NCBI RefSeq assembly: GCF_932276165.1
Contig: NC_063994.1
Span: forward strand, 10,044,001 to 10,108,000
Length of the DNA stretch: 64,000 nucleotides
Reading direction: 5' to 3'
From: Plutella xylostella
Taxonomy: Eukaryota; Arthropoda; Insecta; Lepidoptera; Plutellidae
Shown here piece by piece: positions 53,021 through 64,000 of this stretch (its first letter is position 1; each line of letters begins with the position of its first letter). The notes under the pieces are model-generated. The model did no database searches. It worked only from the letters and a program-made list of their open reading frames with translations, and was not told the origin of the DNA. The position numbers and the translations under genes were made by a program.

Positions 53021-53233
53021 CAGTGCCACAAACTTATCTGTTCCGGTGACAGCTCACGTAAATGTGTAATATTTCTTTATTCTATAAGATTTTAAGTTTG
53101 CCAGTAGTGGTAATTCGCTTTTGTGGTTTCAATAAATCCATCTAATCTATATCAATATATAATTTATTAGTGAGTAACGAGATATGGACCAATTTAATTC
53201 GTTCTCACCGGAACAGATAAGTTTGTCGCACTA
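53021..53233. mobile_element. MITE family A, full-length copy
   Basis: 213 bp between TA dinucleotides, with CAGTGCCACAAACTTATCTG and its near-complement at the ends. The interior is the inverse of that in 37470-37682. Confidence 0.88.
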
Positions 53234-53235
53234 TA

Positions 53236-54005
53236 GCACACTTTAACGCTTTCCTGAAAAAACCACAATATCCGTTCGGTCGGTACCTATTTTGTTTTAT
53301 TCAAAATATAAATGGTTATAATATAAATGGTATAGTGGTATTTTGTAATATAAATGGTTATATATTCCAAATGATTATTTATTAATTTATATTACCTATG
53401 TATGTAGAGTTTAGTAAAAAAGTCCGTTTAATTAAAATACGAGACTAATACTCGTATGTGTTTTTTTATCTCAGTGGTCATTATATTGTATAGAGAACTG
53501 TAAAAGAATAGTGATTCATAAAATGAGTGTTCCGGGCTATCTCCAGAAATTAAAATAAATCACAGGAGATTTTTGGCCAGCCACATATATTAAATGCGTC
53601 ATAAACTCATAAGTAAATAAATATACTCTTCTCCAGTCGTTGAACAGTAACTGATTGAATTTTCCTTTCGTTGCTTTTGGGTACCGCGTGAAAATTTAGG
53701 AAATCAACGTAAAAATTCAATTATAACAATATCACTCCATAACTAGCGAAGATATCGGTGAACATGTATAGGTACAAAAAATGATACATACAGATGAACT
53801 GAGAACTTCATCCTTTTTCGAAGTCGGTTAATAAATGGACCATTTAGTTACTGTTCTGTCTCTCCCACCTGCAGTTTTATCTACACATACCGACATGAGT
53901 ATATGGTACTGTAGAGTTATATGCTCACGACTCCAGAAGAGGTAGGCACAGGTGACTTCCGAGCCTACCGCTTTTTCTTGTACATTTGTAGTCACGTGAC
54001 AGGTT
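53236..54005. other. No feature recognised
   Basis: AT-rich sequence with short direct repeats of TATAAATGGTTATA near 53308-53360. Nothing else seen. Confidence 0.45.
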
Positions 54006-54009
54006 GCAA

Positions 54010-54115
54010 ACCGTATCATCTCATCATCATCATCACCATCGGCACGGGTCTCCTTCTAATTAAGGAAGGCTTTAGGCCTAGTCCACCACGCTGGCCTAGT
54101 GCAGCCTAAACCGTA
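54010..54115. mobile_element. Truncated LINE or SINE tail fragment
   Basis: CATCATCATCATCACCATCG, then GCACGGGTCTCCTTCTAATT and GGCCTAGTCCACCACGCTGG resemble a widespread lepidopteran retroelement tail, here inverse to its usual direction. The family is uncertain. Confidence 0.45.
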
Positions 54116-54894
54116 AGTATAGCGATAGCTTATTTTAAAAAAATATATATTTTTGTTCCTGTCAGGATTAGTACACTCCGTTGCGCCACCACAACTCTAT
54201 CCTTATGAACTAAAAAGCTATAACTTTGAAGTCACTTTTATGAAAGAACAAGAATTAATTATGATACGGAACCCCTCAATCACTTCCCGGTGGTACTTCC
54301 CCGGCGGTAGGTAGGTAGGTAGGTGCCCAAAGAGAAACAACCGCTAAACATCGTTCGCGACATTATTTTCGTCGATGAGACGTTTGGTGCCAACAGTCGC
54401 TGGCAGTCGTCGTGTTAGTTAGATCAGAGCTAGTAGCCCAATTTTGTAAGTTCAATACTAGTAACCTCTTTCAGTATCTTTCTCCGTTATTGTTAGACGT
54501 AGGTAATACTTAGTTCTGGTTTAAAAACGGATAAGGACTGAGACTGAAAAATGTCTGGACTAAAACCGGTTCTAAACTACGACTACAATTGTATTTAGTA
54601 TAAATTTATTTAGTTCTCAAATTATAATCTGAATGGTTAATCATTCATTTCACCACCACCCTAGTTCAGCAAAATCAAAATGCTTCAAGGTATAAATATA
54701 AAATTCTCCAATTAACGTATTTTTTTACAATATACCTACTCTCCTTTCGAAAAAGGGATATTTGTCTTTTGAGTAGAACGGAAGTCAGCCACTCCTGAAA
54801 GTCCTGAACTGAAGTCTTTCAATTCGAATAGTGGTTCTCCAGTTGATGTAGAGAAATAATTATATTTTTCAATTTAGTAGGTATGTTATCCGCT

Positions 54895-54975
54895 GTATGC
54901 AGAGCGGGTCACCGTTTGGGGTGGCGATCGTTAGGAGAGGCCTATAGAAGGCTGAGAGAGAGAGAGAGTATGTTA
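54895..54975 (+). mobile_element. LINE tail fragment (RTE-like)
   Basis: GGGTGGCGATCGTTAGGAG..., then AGGCCTATAGAAGGCTGAGA followed by a GA run, resembles the end of a lepidopteran RTE-type LINE. Too short to classify. Confidence 0.4.
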
Positions 54976-55132
54976 TTATGTAAAGGTATAGAGCATATTA
55001 ATGATGAATCGTGGAGGCGTGAACTACCGGTCACGCGGTGTCTTGTGTCTCGTCGCCACTAATTTGTAAGCTCATATTCTGACAATTACAATCTAACCTA
55101 GAACATGTATTTTTATCACATTTAATGTATCG

Positions 55133-55391
55133 GACGACCGAATGGCGTAGTGGTTAGTGACCCTGACTACTGAGCCGATGGTCCCGGGTTCGATTCCCGG
55201 CTGGGCAGATATTTGTTTAAACACAGATATTTGTTCTCGGGTCTTGGATGTGCCCGTAAAATGGCAATAGGCCCGCCCCTATTACATTGGGACTAACATA
55301 ACACTCTGGCGAAAAGTGGGTGCAGCAATGCACCTCTGCCTACCCCGCAAGGGAGTTCATTAGTACAAGGCGTGAGTGCGTGTTTTTTTTT
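55133..55391 (+). mobile_element. SINE family 2 head fused to a different 3' half
   Basis: The first 120 bp match family 2 (GACCGAATGGCGTAGTGGTT, B box GGTTCGATTCC, CAGATATTTG, CGGGTCTTGG). After that the sequence is unrelated to the other copies: ATGTGCCCGTAAAATGGCAA, then ATTACATTGGGACTAACATA and AAGGGAGTTCATTAGTACAA, ending near a T run. Confidence 0.8.
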
Positions 55392-55979
55392 AAATGTATA
55401 ACTGTACATATTCCAAAACGGGGATTACAGTCGTGAGTGCATATGTATGTATAACGGAGAAAAAATCTTTTTTTTGCGAATTTTCAATTGTTATGGATCA
55501 AAAATTATTTAGAATCCCCCTGGGTTATCCCCTTAATATTACCATACTTTACCCTTTTTTAAGCCCTGGGTAAGATGGGAGAACTCATTAAAATCGCTCT
55601 AGCTCATGAAGAAGTACCTACTTATCTATAAGTTGTGTCCCAATCAATGGACCCAATCGAGGATGGGTCCTTCTCTCGATACTACTCGTAACATGAGTAT
55701 TTACTAAAAACAAATGCTTGTCGGGCAATGTCATTGTCCCTCTAATAATACCCTGCGAGTAGGCGGAGTAAAAGGGTCACTCTATAGTACTAAAACGAAG
55801 CTTCTAAGCGCTGCTGCGATCTCGGGTTGTTTAACGTGCCGATTACACGACAGCTCTCGTCCGTTCGTTTTTCGTCAGTATAGAGTATAGACTATAGATA
55901 GAGTAACCCCCCAGGTGGATCTGTCTGAATCGCTTCGTACATGAGTTACTGAACAAGGTATAGAACTCATTGCTTCAGA

Positions 55980-56099
55980 AGTCAGCTGTTACTCTTTTGT
56001 ACCTTGTCAAACTGACAAAGCATCCATGTCTGTGAATAAATAGGCGGTTTGTTAGTTTGACATGGTACAAAAGTGCACAGTTACTAATGAAACTGACCG
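55980..56099. mobile_element. MITE family B, diverged copy
   Basis: AGTCAGCTGTTACTCTTTTG, then TACCTTGTCAAACTGAC and the inverse TTTGACATGGTACAAAAGTG with CTGACCG at the end. TA at 56100-56101 flanks the right end. Confidence 0.75.
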
Positions 56100-56364
56100 T
56101 ACAAAGTACAATAACTATAGTAAATCCATACAAACTGAGCTACGAAGTATCAAGACACCTATTAGTAGTAAACTATTATTTCTTGACATACAGAGTCAGT
56201 ATGACTACTCAGGATGCTTCGGACATATAGGTGACTTCTAGACTAGAGGGGACCTCTCACATGCACCCCTCTTACGTGTAGTTAGTGATGGAACTCGACC
56301 TACGAAGTACATAAGATAGCAAGAACTAAGTACCTATATCCTACGTTTAACACTGCTTTCGTTT

Positions 56365-56616
56365 GACGGTCGAATGGCGTAGTGTTTAGTGGCCCTGACT
56401 GCTATGCCGAAGGTCCCGGGTTCGATTCCCGGCTGGGGCAGATATTTGTTTAAAGACAAATATTTGTACTCTGGTCTTGAGTGTTGATATTTATATTTCA
56501 TATGTATCTATCTATGTATTTATGTAGATATATCACCTGTCCGATACCCATAACACAGGCTCTGCCTAGCTTGGGGTCATATGGCCGTGTGTGAGATGTC
56601 CCCACATATTATTATA
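56365..56616 (+). mobile_element. SINE family 2, second copy with the ATT-type 3' half
   Basis: Same head and same 3' half as 49105-49373 (CCGTGTGTGAGATGTCCCCA), with more substitutions, so it is probably older. Confidence 0.82.
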
Positions 56617-56952
56617 TTCGTAAACCTGTAGCAATACCCCACGCCATTCATATTAGAGGTATAGACAATCTTTCCAGTATACCACGAACCACGCAGGTAG
56701 CACGAGACCGCTCCAAAACAAATAAAATTATATGACATATTTATCACCAGTGACGCACGCCGTAAACCAACATGAATTGCCAGTGGCGAGTAGTGGCCAC
56801 GTTAAAAACTCAGGTGTAAATGGATTTAGCGCGGTCACTCAGCTTTTGAATAATCGCGATGTCAAAAGGAATGTGTTTCCTTCGGTTGGATGAAAAATAT
56901 AGTGATAATGAAGCACTTATGTAAATTATATTTACAGATTTGTAAGTAATTA

Positions 56953-57175
56953 GAGCGGTGGTAGCTCAGTCGGGTAAGCGCTCGCCTGTCACGCCCGAGA
57001 TGCGGGTTCGAATCCCATCGCTGACATATAGGTATGTGATGTGAGTGTCAATGAGTTCTATGGAATTTAAGTACAATGTAGGTATAGGTGAAGAAAAAAA
57101 AAATAAGTCAATATAATAATCAAATATATAGCTCATCTAGATATTTGAACCCGCAGTGGTCTAGAATATACCTAA
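56953..57175 (+). mobile_element. SINE family 1, degraded copy
   Basis: The head GAGCGGTGGTAGCTCAGTCG and B box GGTTCGAATCC are intact, but the body has deletions and an A run, and the 3' tail is missing. Confidence 0.8.
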
Positions 57176-57179
57176 ATCA

Positions 57180-58437
57180 GGGACTCAGAGAACACGAGTC
57201 GGTATTTTTAGCATAAATGGCCCTGTACGTCTAGTACAGGTTTGATAGTTCGTCGAAAACTATAAAAGTTACAGTTTCCTCACATACAAAGTGGCGCTTC
57301 TAGCGGAAACCATTATGAAACTTTTGACAGATAATGTATGCAGGTGACAGAAGAAAACCAAAACTTTTTTCGTTTACATAAATTGCAAAACTCGTACTAG
57401 ATGCCCTGAAAGCTGAATGTCGTATGAGTATTATAAGACTTTGATAATATGTAGCACTTGTAGGTTACAAAGTAAATAGAACTTTCAGTTGCACGTCCAC
57501 TTTGTATAATGAGATTGGATGTCTGTCGGTCTGTCGCTTTGTCTGAAGAACTAGACATTTCAGCGGTTGAAATCTTTGACATAGACTTTTCAGAATGACA
57601 TAAATTATATTAAAATATCATTTTTGCTATCATAAAATTATATTAAATTAACATATGCTCTCATAAAAATATATTATAATAATCTATTATAATATTTATT
57701 GTATTTCAATTATCTTTTGTACCAAATACTACGTTTCTGTGGGGTAAAGTCTGCCTTATCTACGTACTAACTACGAAAAAAAAATCTCAAACTATATGAA
57801 AAGGTAATAGTTTCATAAAAAAACATAGGTAGTAAACCAAATTTCTGAGGTTTACCTAATAGTTGCTCCAAATTCCAAGAACTACTATAAGACATAAGTA
57901 GCAATAAATCTTAATTTAAAAAGCTACTCGTATGTCGCGTTTACGTTGTAACTATGTACATTCATCTTTCCGTTAGCACTTCAGTAAATAATACGATTTT
58001 ACAGGACACCAACCTGAAAACCTATTTTACAATTACTAGGTATAATGATGATTTACTTGAACCTACATATTATTTTGTTTGACATACTGGAAGTATTTTT
58101 TTTACTAAAGCATAGTTAATAAATCAAATATCAAAGAATATATATGTTTTTATATTTTATTTATAATATTATTATAAAATTCTGAATGTTATTGGCACAC
58201 TAGTCAGCGCCAGTCACCATCACCGCATCAGGTCATCAGTGACTCAGAAAATTAAAACACACTCTGAACATAAATACCTAATAGATAACAATAACATAAT
58301 TTATAATTATAAAATACGCCTATTTTTTTATGTCAATAGTACCAACTGTTCGCTAAGACCTAAGTATTGGCTGGATGTGGTTAACGCAGCGATTGCGCTC
58401 CAAAGCTAAGGAAAAACTAATTTAGTACACTCACGGC
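57180..58437. other. No feature recognised
   Basis: Very AT-rich; nothing beyond simple AT runs. Confidence 0.45.
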
Positions 58438-58674
58438 CAATGAAAAAGTTTCACTCACAAAATAAAACTAAACGACTGTTTTTTTTTCATATATTTTATT
58501 AAAATTTAAACAAAATATTTTAGGTTTTAGTTGGTAATATCCTGATTCTCTGCCTTCTGTAACATTGGGGTACATTTAGTACCCCAATGTTACAGAAGGC
58601 GTCATTAAGCTAGCCTTTTCCGTTTAGAAGTAATTTGGTGTTACTGAGTGGAACCTTTTCATTGCCCGTGAGTG
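58438..58674. mobile_element. MITE family C, copy with an internal perfect hairpin
   Basis: Ends CACTCACGGCCAATGAAAAA and CTTTTCATTGCCCGTGAGTG, with TA outside. At 58552-58573 and 58579-58600 two exact 22-bp arms with a 5-nt loop form a hairpin absent from the other copies. Confidence 0.85.
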
Positions 58675-59443
58675 TATGAGGAGCGCTGCTGTTCTAATCA
58701 CGACTCTACTCTACTACTCTCGTACTTTGCTTTTTGACGTGAATACAATCAATGTCTGTGCAGCGAGCATAGGATTCGATACTATTTTCGAATCTACACG
58801 ATCGGTCACTTTTACCAAACGATTAACGTATTTAAATCAAATTTTAAATACATTTTGTACTAACTGACAGACGTCAACAAACAAATGTCACTTTTGGAGC
58901 TAACTTTGCCTTACATTTTGACAGTGACAGTTAACGATACGCAACGTTAACGGAGGTTTGAAACTTGTGCTCGCGACTCTGCTCTAATTCGGTACAGGGA
59001 CGAATCTTAAAAGGTTTAGGAACACAAAAAATGGGCATCAGCATTTTTTTAATATCTTTTAACTTATAGTAAGCATTCTACAATTAAATTATACCACTGG
59101 ATAGCTGAAGCTCCAAAGAACATGTTAAAGTAATGTTAGAAGGAATTATTCACAACAGCTTTGTGGCCGCACTCTTATCTCGAGGAATAACACAGAATAG
59201 AAGAAAGTTGTCTATGACATGTCTTGTCTATGGACTGAGCGTTTTCTGACGTTTCCGGCATCTTGTTCTCAAGCATAAATTGCGCATGGCTTCATGATTC
59301 TAATTTAATAGAATCCTAACAATATTAACATAGTAAGTAAATATTTTAACGTTTAAAAGTAAGTAAGAACAGTAGGGCGTCGTTGGAGGTAAAAGGGGGC
59401 TGCCCGCCATTTTGAGATTACTTTGGTGAAAATTCAGATTTGT

Positions 59444-59805
59444 GATAGGGGGCCGTCCATTAATCACGTGAGGCTTAAAAGGGGGGGGGGGAGGGGGTCC
59501 GGTAAACCTCACGAAACATTACGAGGGGGGAGGGGGGGGTCTCGTTAGACATCACGTGTATTAATTTTTTGTCAAAAAGCGCTAGGTATTTCTTAACCGA
59601 AATTTTGAACGGTGCAAAAATTTGAACGATTTGTACTATGACCTATATTTTTCTAATAAAAAATAGCCTTTACATAGATTTCCAAAAAAATACACGTGAT
59701 CCAGGGGGGGGGGGAGGGGGGGTGGTCCCAAACCTCACCAAATATCACCAGGGGGGAGGGGGGGTCAAAAAATGAGAAAAACGACCTCACGTGATTATTG
59801 GCAGT
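59444..59805. mobile_element. G-tract-rich inverted-repeat element
   Basis: AATCACGTGAGGC near 59463 and CCTCACGTGATTATTGG near 59785 are inverted ends. Inside lie four G-rich blocks (near 59480, 59525, 59705 and 59752), each of 5-12 consecutive G with short breaks, interspersed with AAACCTCAC. Probably a non-autonomous DNA element; G-quadruplex potential is obvious from the tracts. Confidence 0.65.
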
Positions 59806-59926
59806 ACATGCTCTCTGTATCTTAATTTTTTACTAACATGTAACTTATTACTAACATGCAACAGACATTAGTATAACTTTTAGCAAAGCATAGTGACCTT
59901 ACCCCATGCGCCTCTAGCCTAAAGCC

Positions 59927-60103
59927 CAAGGGTGCATAGAGAATCGGGTTCCCTGTATCTACCTGTACCGGTAACCTGATTATGCGAAAACGCTCGTGAC
60001 ATACAAAAATCCCGGAAATGCTCCGTGAGTGAGCGCTTTCGCATAATCAGGTTACCGGTACAGGTAGATACAGGGAACCCGATTCTTTATGTAAGCACCC
60101 TAA
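59927..60103. mobile_element. Long palindromic MITE
   Basis: Arms of about 55 bp at 59941-59996 and 60031-60085 (GAATCGGGTTCCCTGTATCT, then ACCTGTACCGGTAACCTGAT) are close to perfect inverse complements. A weaker outer pair (AGGGTGCATAGA, TTTATGTAAGCACCCT) extends the ends. Confidence 0.85.
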
Positions 60104-60299
60104 CCCCCAAAACCCTAACCTACTGTCAGCAATGACGTCCCTCGACATGTCACAACAGCTGTGGTCCACTCATCACGCGGTAATAAACACATCGGCCAAA
60201 TAGCGCCGAACACCGAGTAATATCTGTCGTACCGAGTAAAATACATGATTACTATTCGCAGGGTAATAAAGTTATTATTGTGGCTGATAAACTAATTTG

Positions 60300-60535
60300 A
60301 GGATGAAGGGAATCTATGGTTGATAGCTGTTCCCGCGAGCCTCGCTACGCCTTTAAATGTTTTCCCGTCGGAATTCCGCGATAAAAAGTATCCTATGTTC
60401 TTTCTCAAGGTCTAGACTACCTGTATACCAAATTCCATTCAAGTTCGTTGAATAGTTTTGGCGTGAAAGAGTAACAGACAGACAGACAGACACAGTTACT
60501 TTTGAATTTATAATATTAGTTAGGATTAGGATTAT
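60300..60535 (+). repeat. Dispersed repeat, copy 3 (longest)
   Basis: TTCCCGCGAGCCTCGCTACG, then ATCCTATGTTCTTTCTCAAG, CCATTCAAGTTCGTTGAATA and CGTGAAAGAGTAACAGACAG before GACA repeats. It shares block order with 18065-18245. Confidence 0.65.
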
Positions 60536-60689
60536 GACCAATAATTCTCGAACCGTCGCATATGGCCGAGAAACTGAAATATATCTTATTTGTCGGCTAG
60601 CACACTTTCACTATAAAGCTATCTAAGAGAATATTTCCGTTGCGCAATATTCAACCGGGAAGCGCACGCGGCGGTAGAAGCACAACCAA

Positions 60690-60723
60690 TGACGTCACAT
60701 CCTGTTTCAGTCCCGTGACGTCA
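60690..60723. promoter_or_regulatory. Paired CRE palindromes
   Basis: TGACGTCA at 60690-60697 and 60716-60723, 26 bp apart start to start. Confidence 0.5.
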
Positions 60724-61246
60724 TAGGTAGATGTTAATGACGTTGTGAAATGTGAAAACACCGCTCGTTTGTTTAGCTAATAGCCTTTGTGTTTTCTTCT
60801 TCTGCCGGGTTATATGTAATTATGTTACGAGCGTGTTTTGCTATAATTAGTTTTATAGATTTTCTTTGGGAGAGTAGGTATCTAACTAACACACGATTAG
60901 AAGAAGATATCTTATTTTAAATAGATTGTTTATAACAGTCGATAATGCTCTATAAATAATGAATTGTAACGGTGATAGCAAGAGGTTAACTGAATGTTAT
61001 CAAAGATCATATGAAAATACTGTTATACACTGCTAAACTTTCACACCACTGGTCCTAATCCTGAAAATTATATTTGACCTACTTAAAATTAAGTGTACCT
61101 TCTTGCATATGTCATCATTTTTTTTCAGTCAGCGTCTGACGCTAATCAGGCTTGCTGATCCTTTCACCACAGTAACAAAAAACCAACCTTAGACTAGCTC
61201 TAGTATTTCACTGACACGTTATAATCATATTTTTCACGACGACTCG

Positions 61247-61281
61247 TGACGTCACGCCTACAGCTGCACATTATGACGTCA
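61247..61281. promoter_or_regulatory. Second pair of CRE palindromes
   Basis: TGACGTCA at 61247-61254 and 61274-61281, 27 bp apart, followed by a GGCGGCGGCGGCTGCC patch. Confidence 0.5.
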
Positions 61282-61433
61282 CACTTGGCCTGCAGTAGCG
61301 GCGGCGGCGGCTGCCAGCTCTTCCTGGTGTGGATGTCGACATACAACGCTTTCTCGGAAATAGAGATGGCAGATAAATCACCGGTTTACTTCCGAATTAC
61401 AGAACAAGGTACAATGTAAATTAAATATACTTA

Positions 61434-61573
61434 GGCCCTGTTTCACAATGTCTGGTTAGTGGCTACCTGTGAGATAAAATACATGCTGTCACTCTCTGTT
61501 ACAATTTTTTTGACAGTGACAGCATGTATTTTATCTCACAGGTAGCCACTAACCAGACATTGTGGAACAAGGC
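61434..61573. mobile_element. Long palindromic MITE, GGCCCTGTTTCACAATGTC ends
   Basis: Left arm 61434-61493 and right arm 61515-61573 pair along nearly all of about 58 bp (TGGTTAGTGGCTACCTGTGA, then GATAAAATACATGCTGTCAC). The loop is T-rich. Confidence 0.88.
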
Positions 61574-62374
61574 CTTAATCAAATGATCATGATTATTTAT
61601 TTAATACTTTATTGCACAAATATAACATAAGTGTACAAAAGGTGGACTTAATGCTTAAACTTAAAGCATTAAGATTAAACTTAGTTTATATAATTGAAGG
61701 TATAATCCTAAATTTATATCTATGTAGGTTTTATTATAGTTTTAATATACATATTATTATAATTCCACATAAAAATGGCTGCGATTCCTTTCCGAATCGC
61801 AGATTCCTGCGATTTCCACGGGAAAATGGTTTTATTTATTTAGGTGCTTACTTTTGATAACTTTCAGTATACTGTACTTATTTGCGTTTAGTTCTGATAT
61901 TTAACATAATTTTATCCAACACTTGTCTATTTAAATTATTTGGGTTTACCTGCTGCAAACAATAAGCTTTAAAATCAATATCGAGCTTTACTGATAAAGT
62001 CTATTGTTTGATTAAATTCTCCTGAAGTTTGCTTTCATTGGCCGGAGGCGTACGTCATAACAATCGTTAATTAACTACTGATTTATCCTGAACTAAGTAA
62101 GTACATATATGTATAGGTGCTTTTACAGCAAATAACTTCCATGCAGCAAATTAAATTGAACAGATGAAATCAACAAAATAAGTAAAAAAAAAAAAATATG
62201 GGACAGCAACGTCAGGTACCTAGTTAAAGTTAAATTTAAATTTAAAGTTAAAGTTAAATTGTAAGGTAAGGTGTAAAATTTCGTCTGTGGCGATAAAGTA
62301 TATTTTCTTTCTTTCTTCTTTCTTTCATATATTTATGCAACATTAACAACTCATAGACAGGAGTGACTTGCACC

Positions 62375-62477
62375 AAACATTTAAATGTAATTAAATCTAT
62401 TGCTGGCTTGTTCCGACACTACAGGTACTGACAAACCAAGCCAGCAATAGATCTAATTAGGTACGTATAAATGTTTA
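62375..62477. mobile_element. Hairpin MITE
   Basis: AAATCTATTGCTGGCTTG pairs with CAAGCCAGCAATAGATCT; the pairing continues outward with gaps to AAACATTTA and TAAATGTTT. Confidence 0.8.
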
Positions 62478-62479
62478 GA

Positions 62480-64000
62480 GCAAAACACCCTAAGTTTATA
62501 CTTAAACAATGTTTAAACCTACAAATATGTTTTCACATGTTTAAACCTCAGTTAGTAAGTGGCTGTTTTTGTTTTCACTTCATCACAAAGGAAATAAAAT
62601 ATATCCATCAGTATTTACTTACTCGAGCGGATGCAGCAGTGTTAAACAATATAAATGCACTTTAAAACAGGAAAGCTCCGTATAAATGTGTTAGCGCATT
62701 AGTAGCGACGCGTGCGTGCGTGAATATCTGCGTATGTTTTGTACATCGGGTCAATATTTTTAACAAAATGCATTTAAATAAATAACCGGAAATTACTTAT
62801 AATAATAATTGCTCGTAATCTCTAAGCTCCTTTTCAGACTTTCCAAAGACTTCACTATAACGGGGACTTATCATCACCATAAGTCATCGATGGCCATGGA
62901 GTTCTAGTGTCGTTGGTAATCTATGGCAACCTTCCTCATCAAACACTACCGCCGGTGCCGACTAAGATTGTTGGAGAGAGTCCCATTGCTATGCTGACCT
63001 GCTGGTCTTCCCTCGAGAACTGGTCTGCCGTGTCGGTTATCAGTTTCAAAATGGCACTTTTTATTCTACGCAGTAAAATCTCATTAAAACAAATTAGTCC
63101 GCTTGGCTTATATCCAGAATGAATTGTGAAAAATCTGAAGAGTCAGGAAATATTATTTTCAGAAATCTATAGACTCTTTCAGACATCGAGGACACTTCAG
63201 TGCTTGTGTAATCACAACATTCGGCTAATTTACCACGACGCGACGACTGTACAATTATCAGAAAACAAAATATAGTAAAATTTATGTATCTATATTTTGT
63301 TTTCTAACTATAACTATGCACCTTTGTCATTCATTAAAACATAGGAAGCCTACATTATGAACTAGAATAGAAAGCTTCCTTTACTCATTCGATAGACACT
63401 TTTTATCAAAAGTCTCCTAAATGTAAAAAAAAACGAAACGAATGTTTTGTACATAACATTATGCTATAAAAATTATGTTTCCTTAAACTACTAGTAGGTA
63501 ACTGGTTACCACGTGCTTTTACTTGTTTAAAAACTTAAAACAAAAGTTTCCGTTTTAGAACCACATTCTCCCTCCACATCTGCGTCATCACATCGCCACC
63601 AATAGATGTTAAACTTACCATTAATACGTACAACATAAACAATTAAACAACACGGATTGATATTTAAAACTATTTCTAGCCAACACTGCTTCGCATTTTT
63701 CGCACTGAGTTCTAAGTCAGTCTTTTGGGAAGATGTGGGAGAGAATTCAAGAACATAGTTGTGGGACTGGAAACCTAATTGCACCTTTAAAATAAGCTTT
63801 GGTTATCGCTGTTGTCAAAAGTATAGCAATTTGTTTTGTTTGTACCGAGCGAGCTAAGGTACTACCTTATCGGCACAGCTATTCACCTTAGGAACTCATT
63901 GGTTTAAGATTATGCTTAAAATGATAGTAGGATAAACGATTTCTTGGAATATGTTGCGTTTTACGTATGTATTGGACGCAGATACATGAAGTCTCAGGGG
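62480..64000. other. Right end of window: little recognised
   Basis: A hairpin at 63249-63303 (AGAAAACAAAATATAG and its complement). The minus strand at about 62920-63055 reads ILKLITDTADQFSREDQQVS then IAMGLSPTILV, which looks protein-like, but I cannot place it or give it ends. Confidence 0.35.

Noticed and set aside
62920..63055. A protein-like minus-strand stretch near 63 kb.
   Set aside because: No family recognised, no start or splice sites, and it ends in stops; kept only as a note.
1..64000. CRISPR arrays, bacterial operons or attachment sites.
   Set aside because: Introns, LTR elements, LINEs and SINEs show an animal nuclear genome; the short repeats are MITEs and microsatellites.

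Overview
The window looks like an AT-rich, repeat-dense insect nuclear genome, most probably a lepidopteran. The grounds are the mix of Gypsy, BEL/Pao and CR1/Jockey-like retroelements, two tRNA-derived SINE families, TA-flanked MITEs, and short tails of LINEs of the kind common in moths and butterflies. That assignment is inference.

The one host gene I can support lies on the minus strand and spans most of the left two thirds. It is a Rho GTPase-activating protein of the ARHGAP6 type. I assembled five exons by hand, and their splice phases agree throughout: exon 1 at 43642-42095 (GC-rich, 516 codons), exon 2 at 37327-37171, exon 3 at 30203-30090, exon 4 at 4906-4761 and exon 5 at 422-261. 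Exon 5 holds the start of the RhoGAP domain with its arginine finger; the rest lies beyond the left edge. Introns run from about 4.3 to 25 kb. Two exons of this gene (2 and 5) show partial tandem duplications that copy the exon 3' end together with its 5' splice site.

Intron 3 (4907-30089) is roughly three quarters transposon. It holds a near-complete Gypsy-type LTR element (5086-17591) with a full-length two-ORF LINE (about 6673-11190) inside its leader, a 5'-truncated and frameshifted second LINE (19879 to about 22100, minus), and a BEL/Pao element with LTRs that read as identical but a pol carrying internal deletions (24823-29610). The Gypsy gag-pol junction carries a textbook -1 frameshift arrangement: A_AAA_AAC directly before the gag stop, a 6-nt spacer, then a perfect 16-bp stem.

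Introns 1, 2 and 4 hold mainly MITEs and palindromes, including one MITE nested inside another at a TA site. Upstream of the gene (43.9-64 kb) I see no confident host gene. This part holds a PIF/Harbinger element interrupted by a SINE, SINE copies with swapped 3' halves, a CTCF-like site, a G-tract-rich element, paired CRE palindromes and several long hairpins. Two short possible exons near 50.3 and 50.8 kb are speculative.
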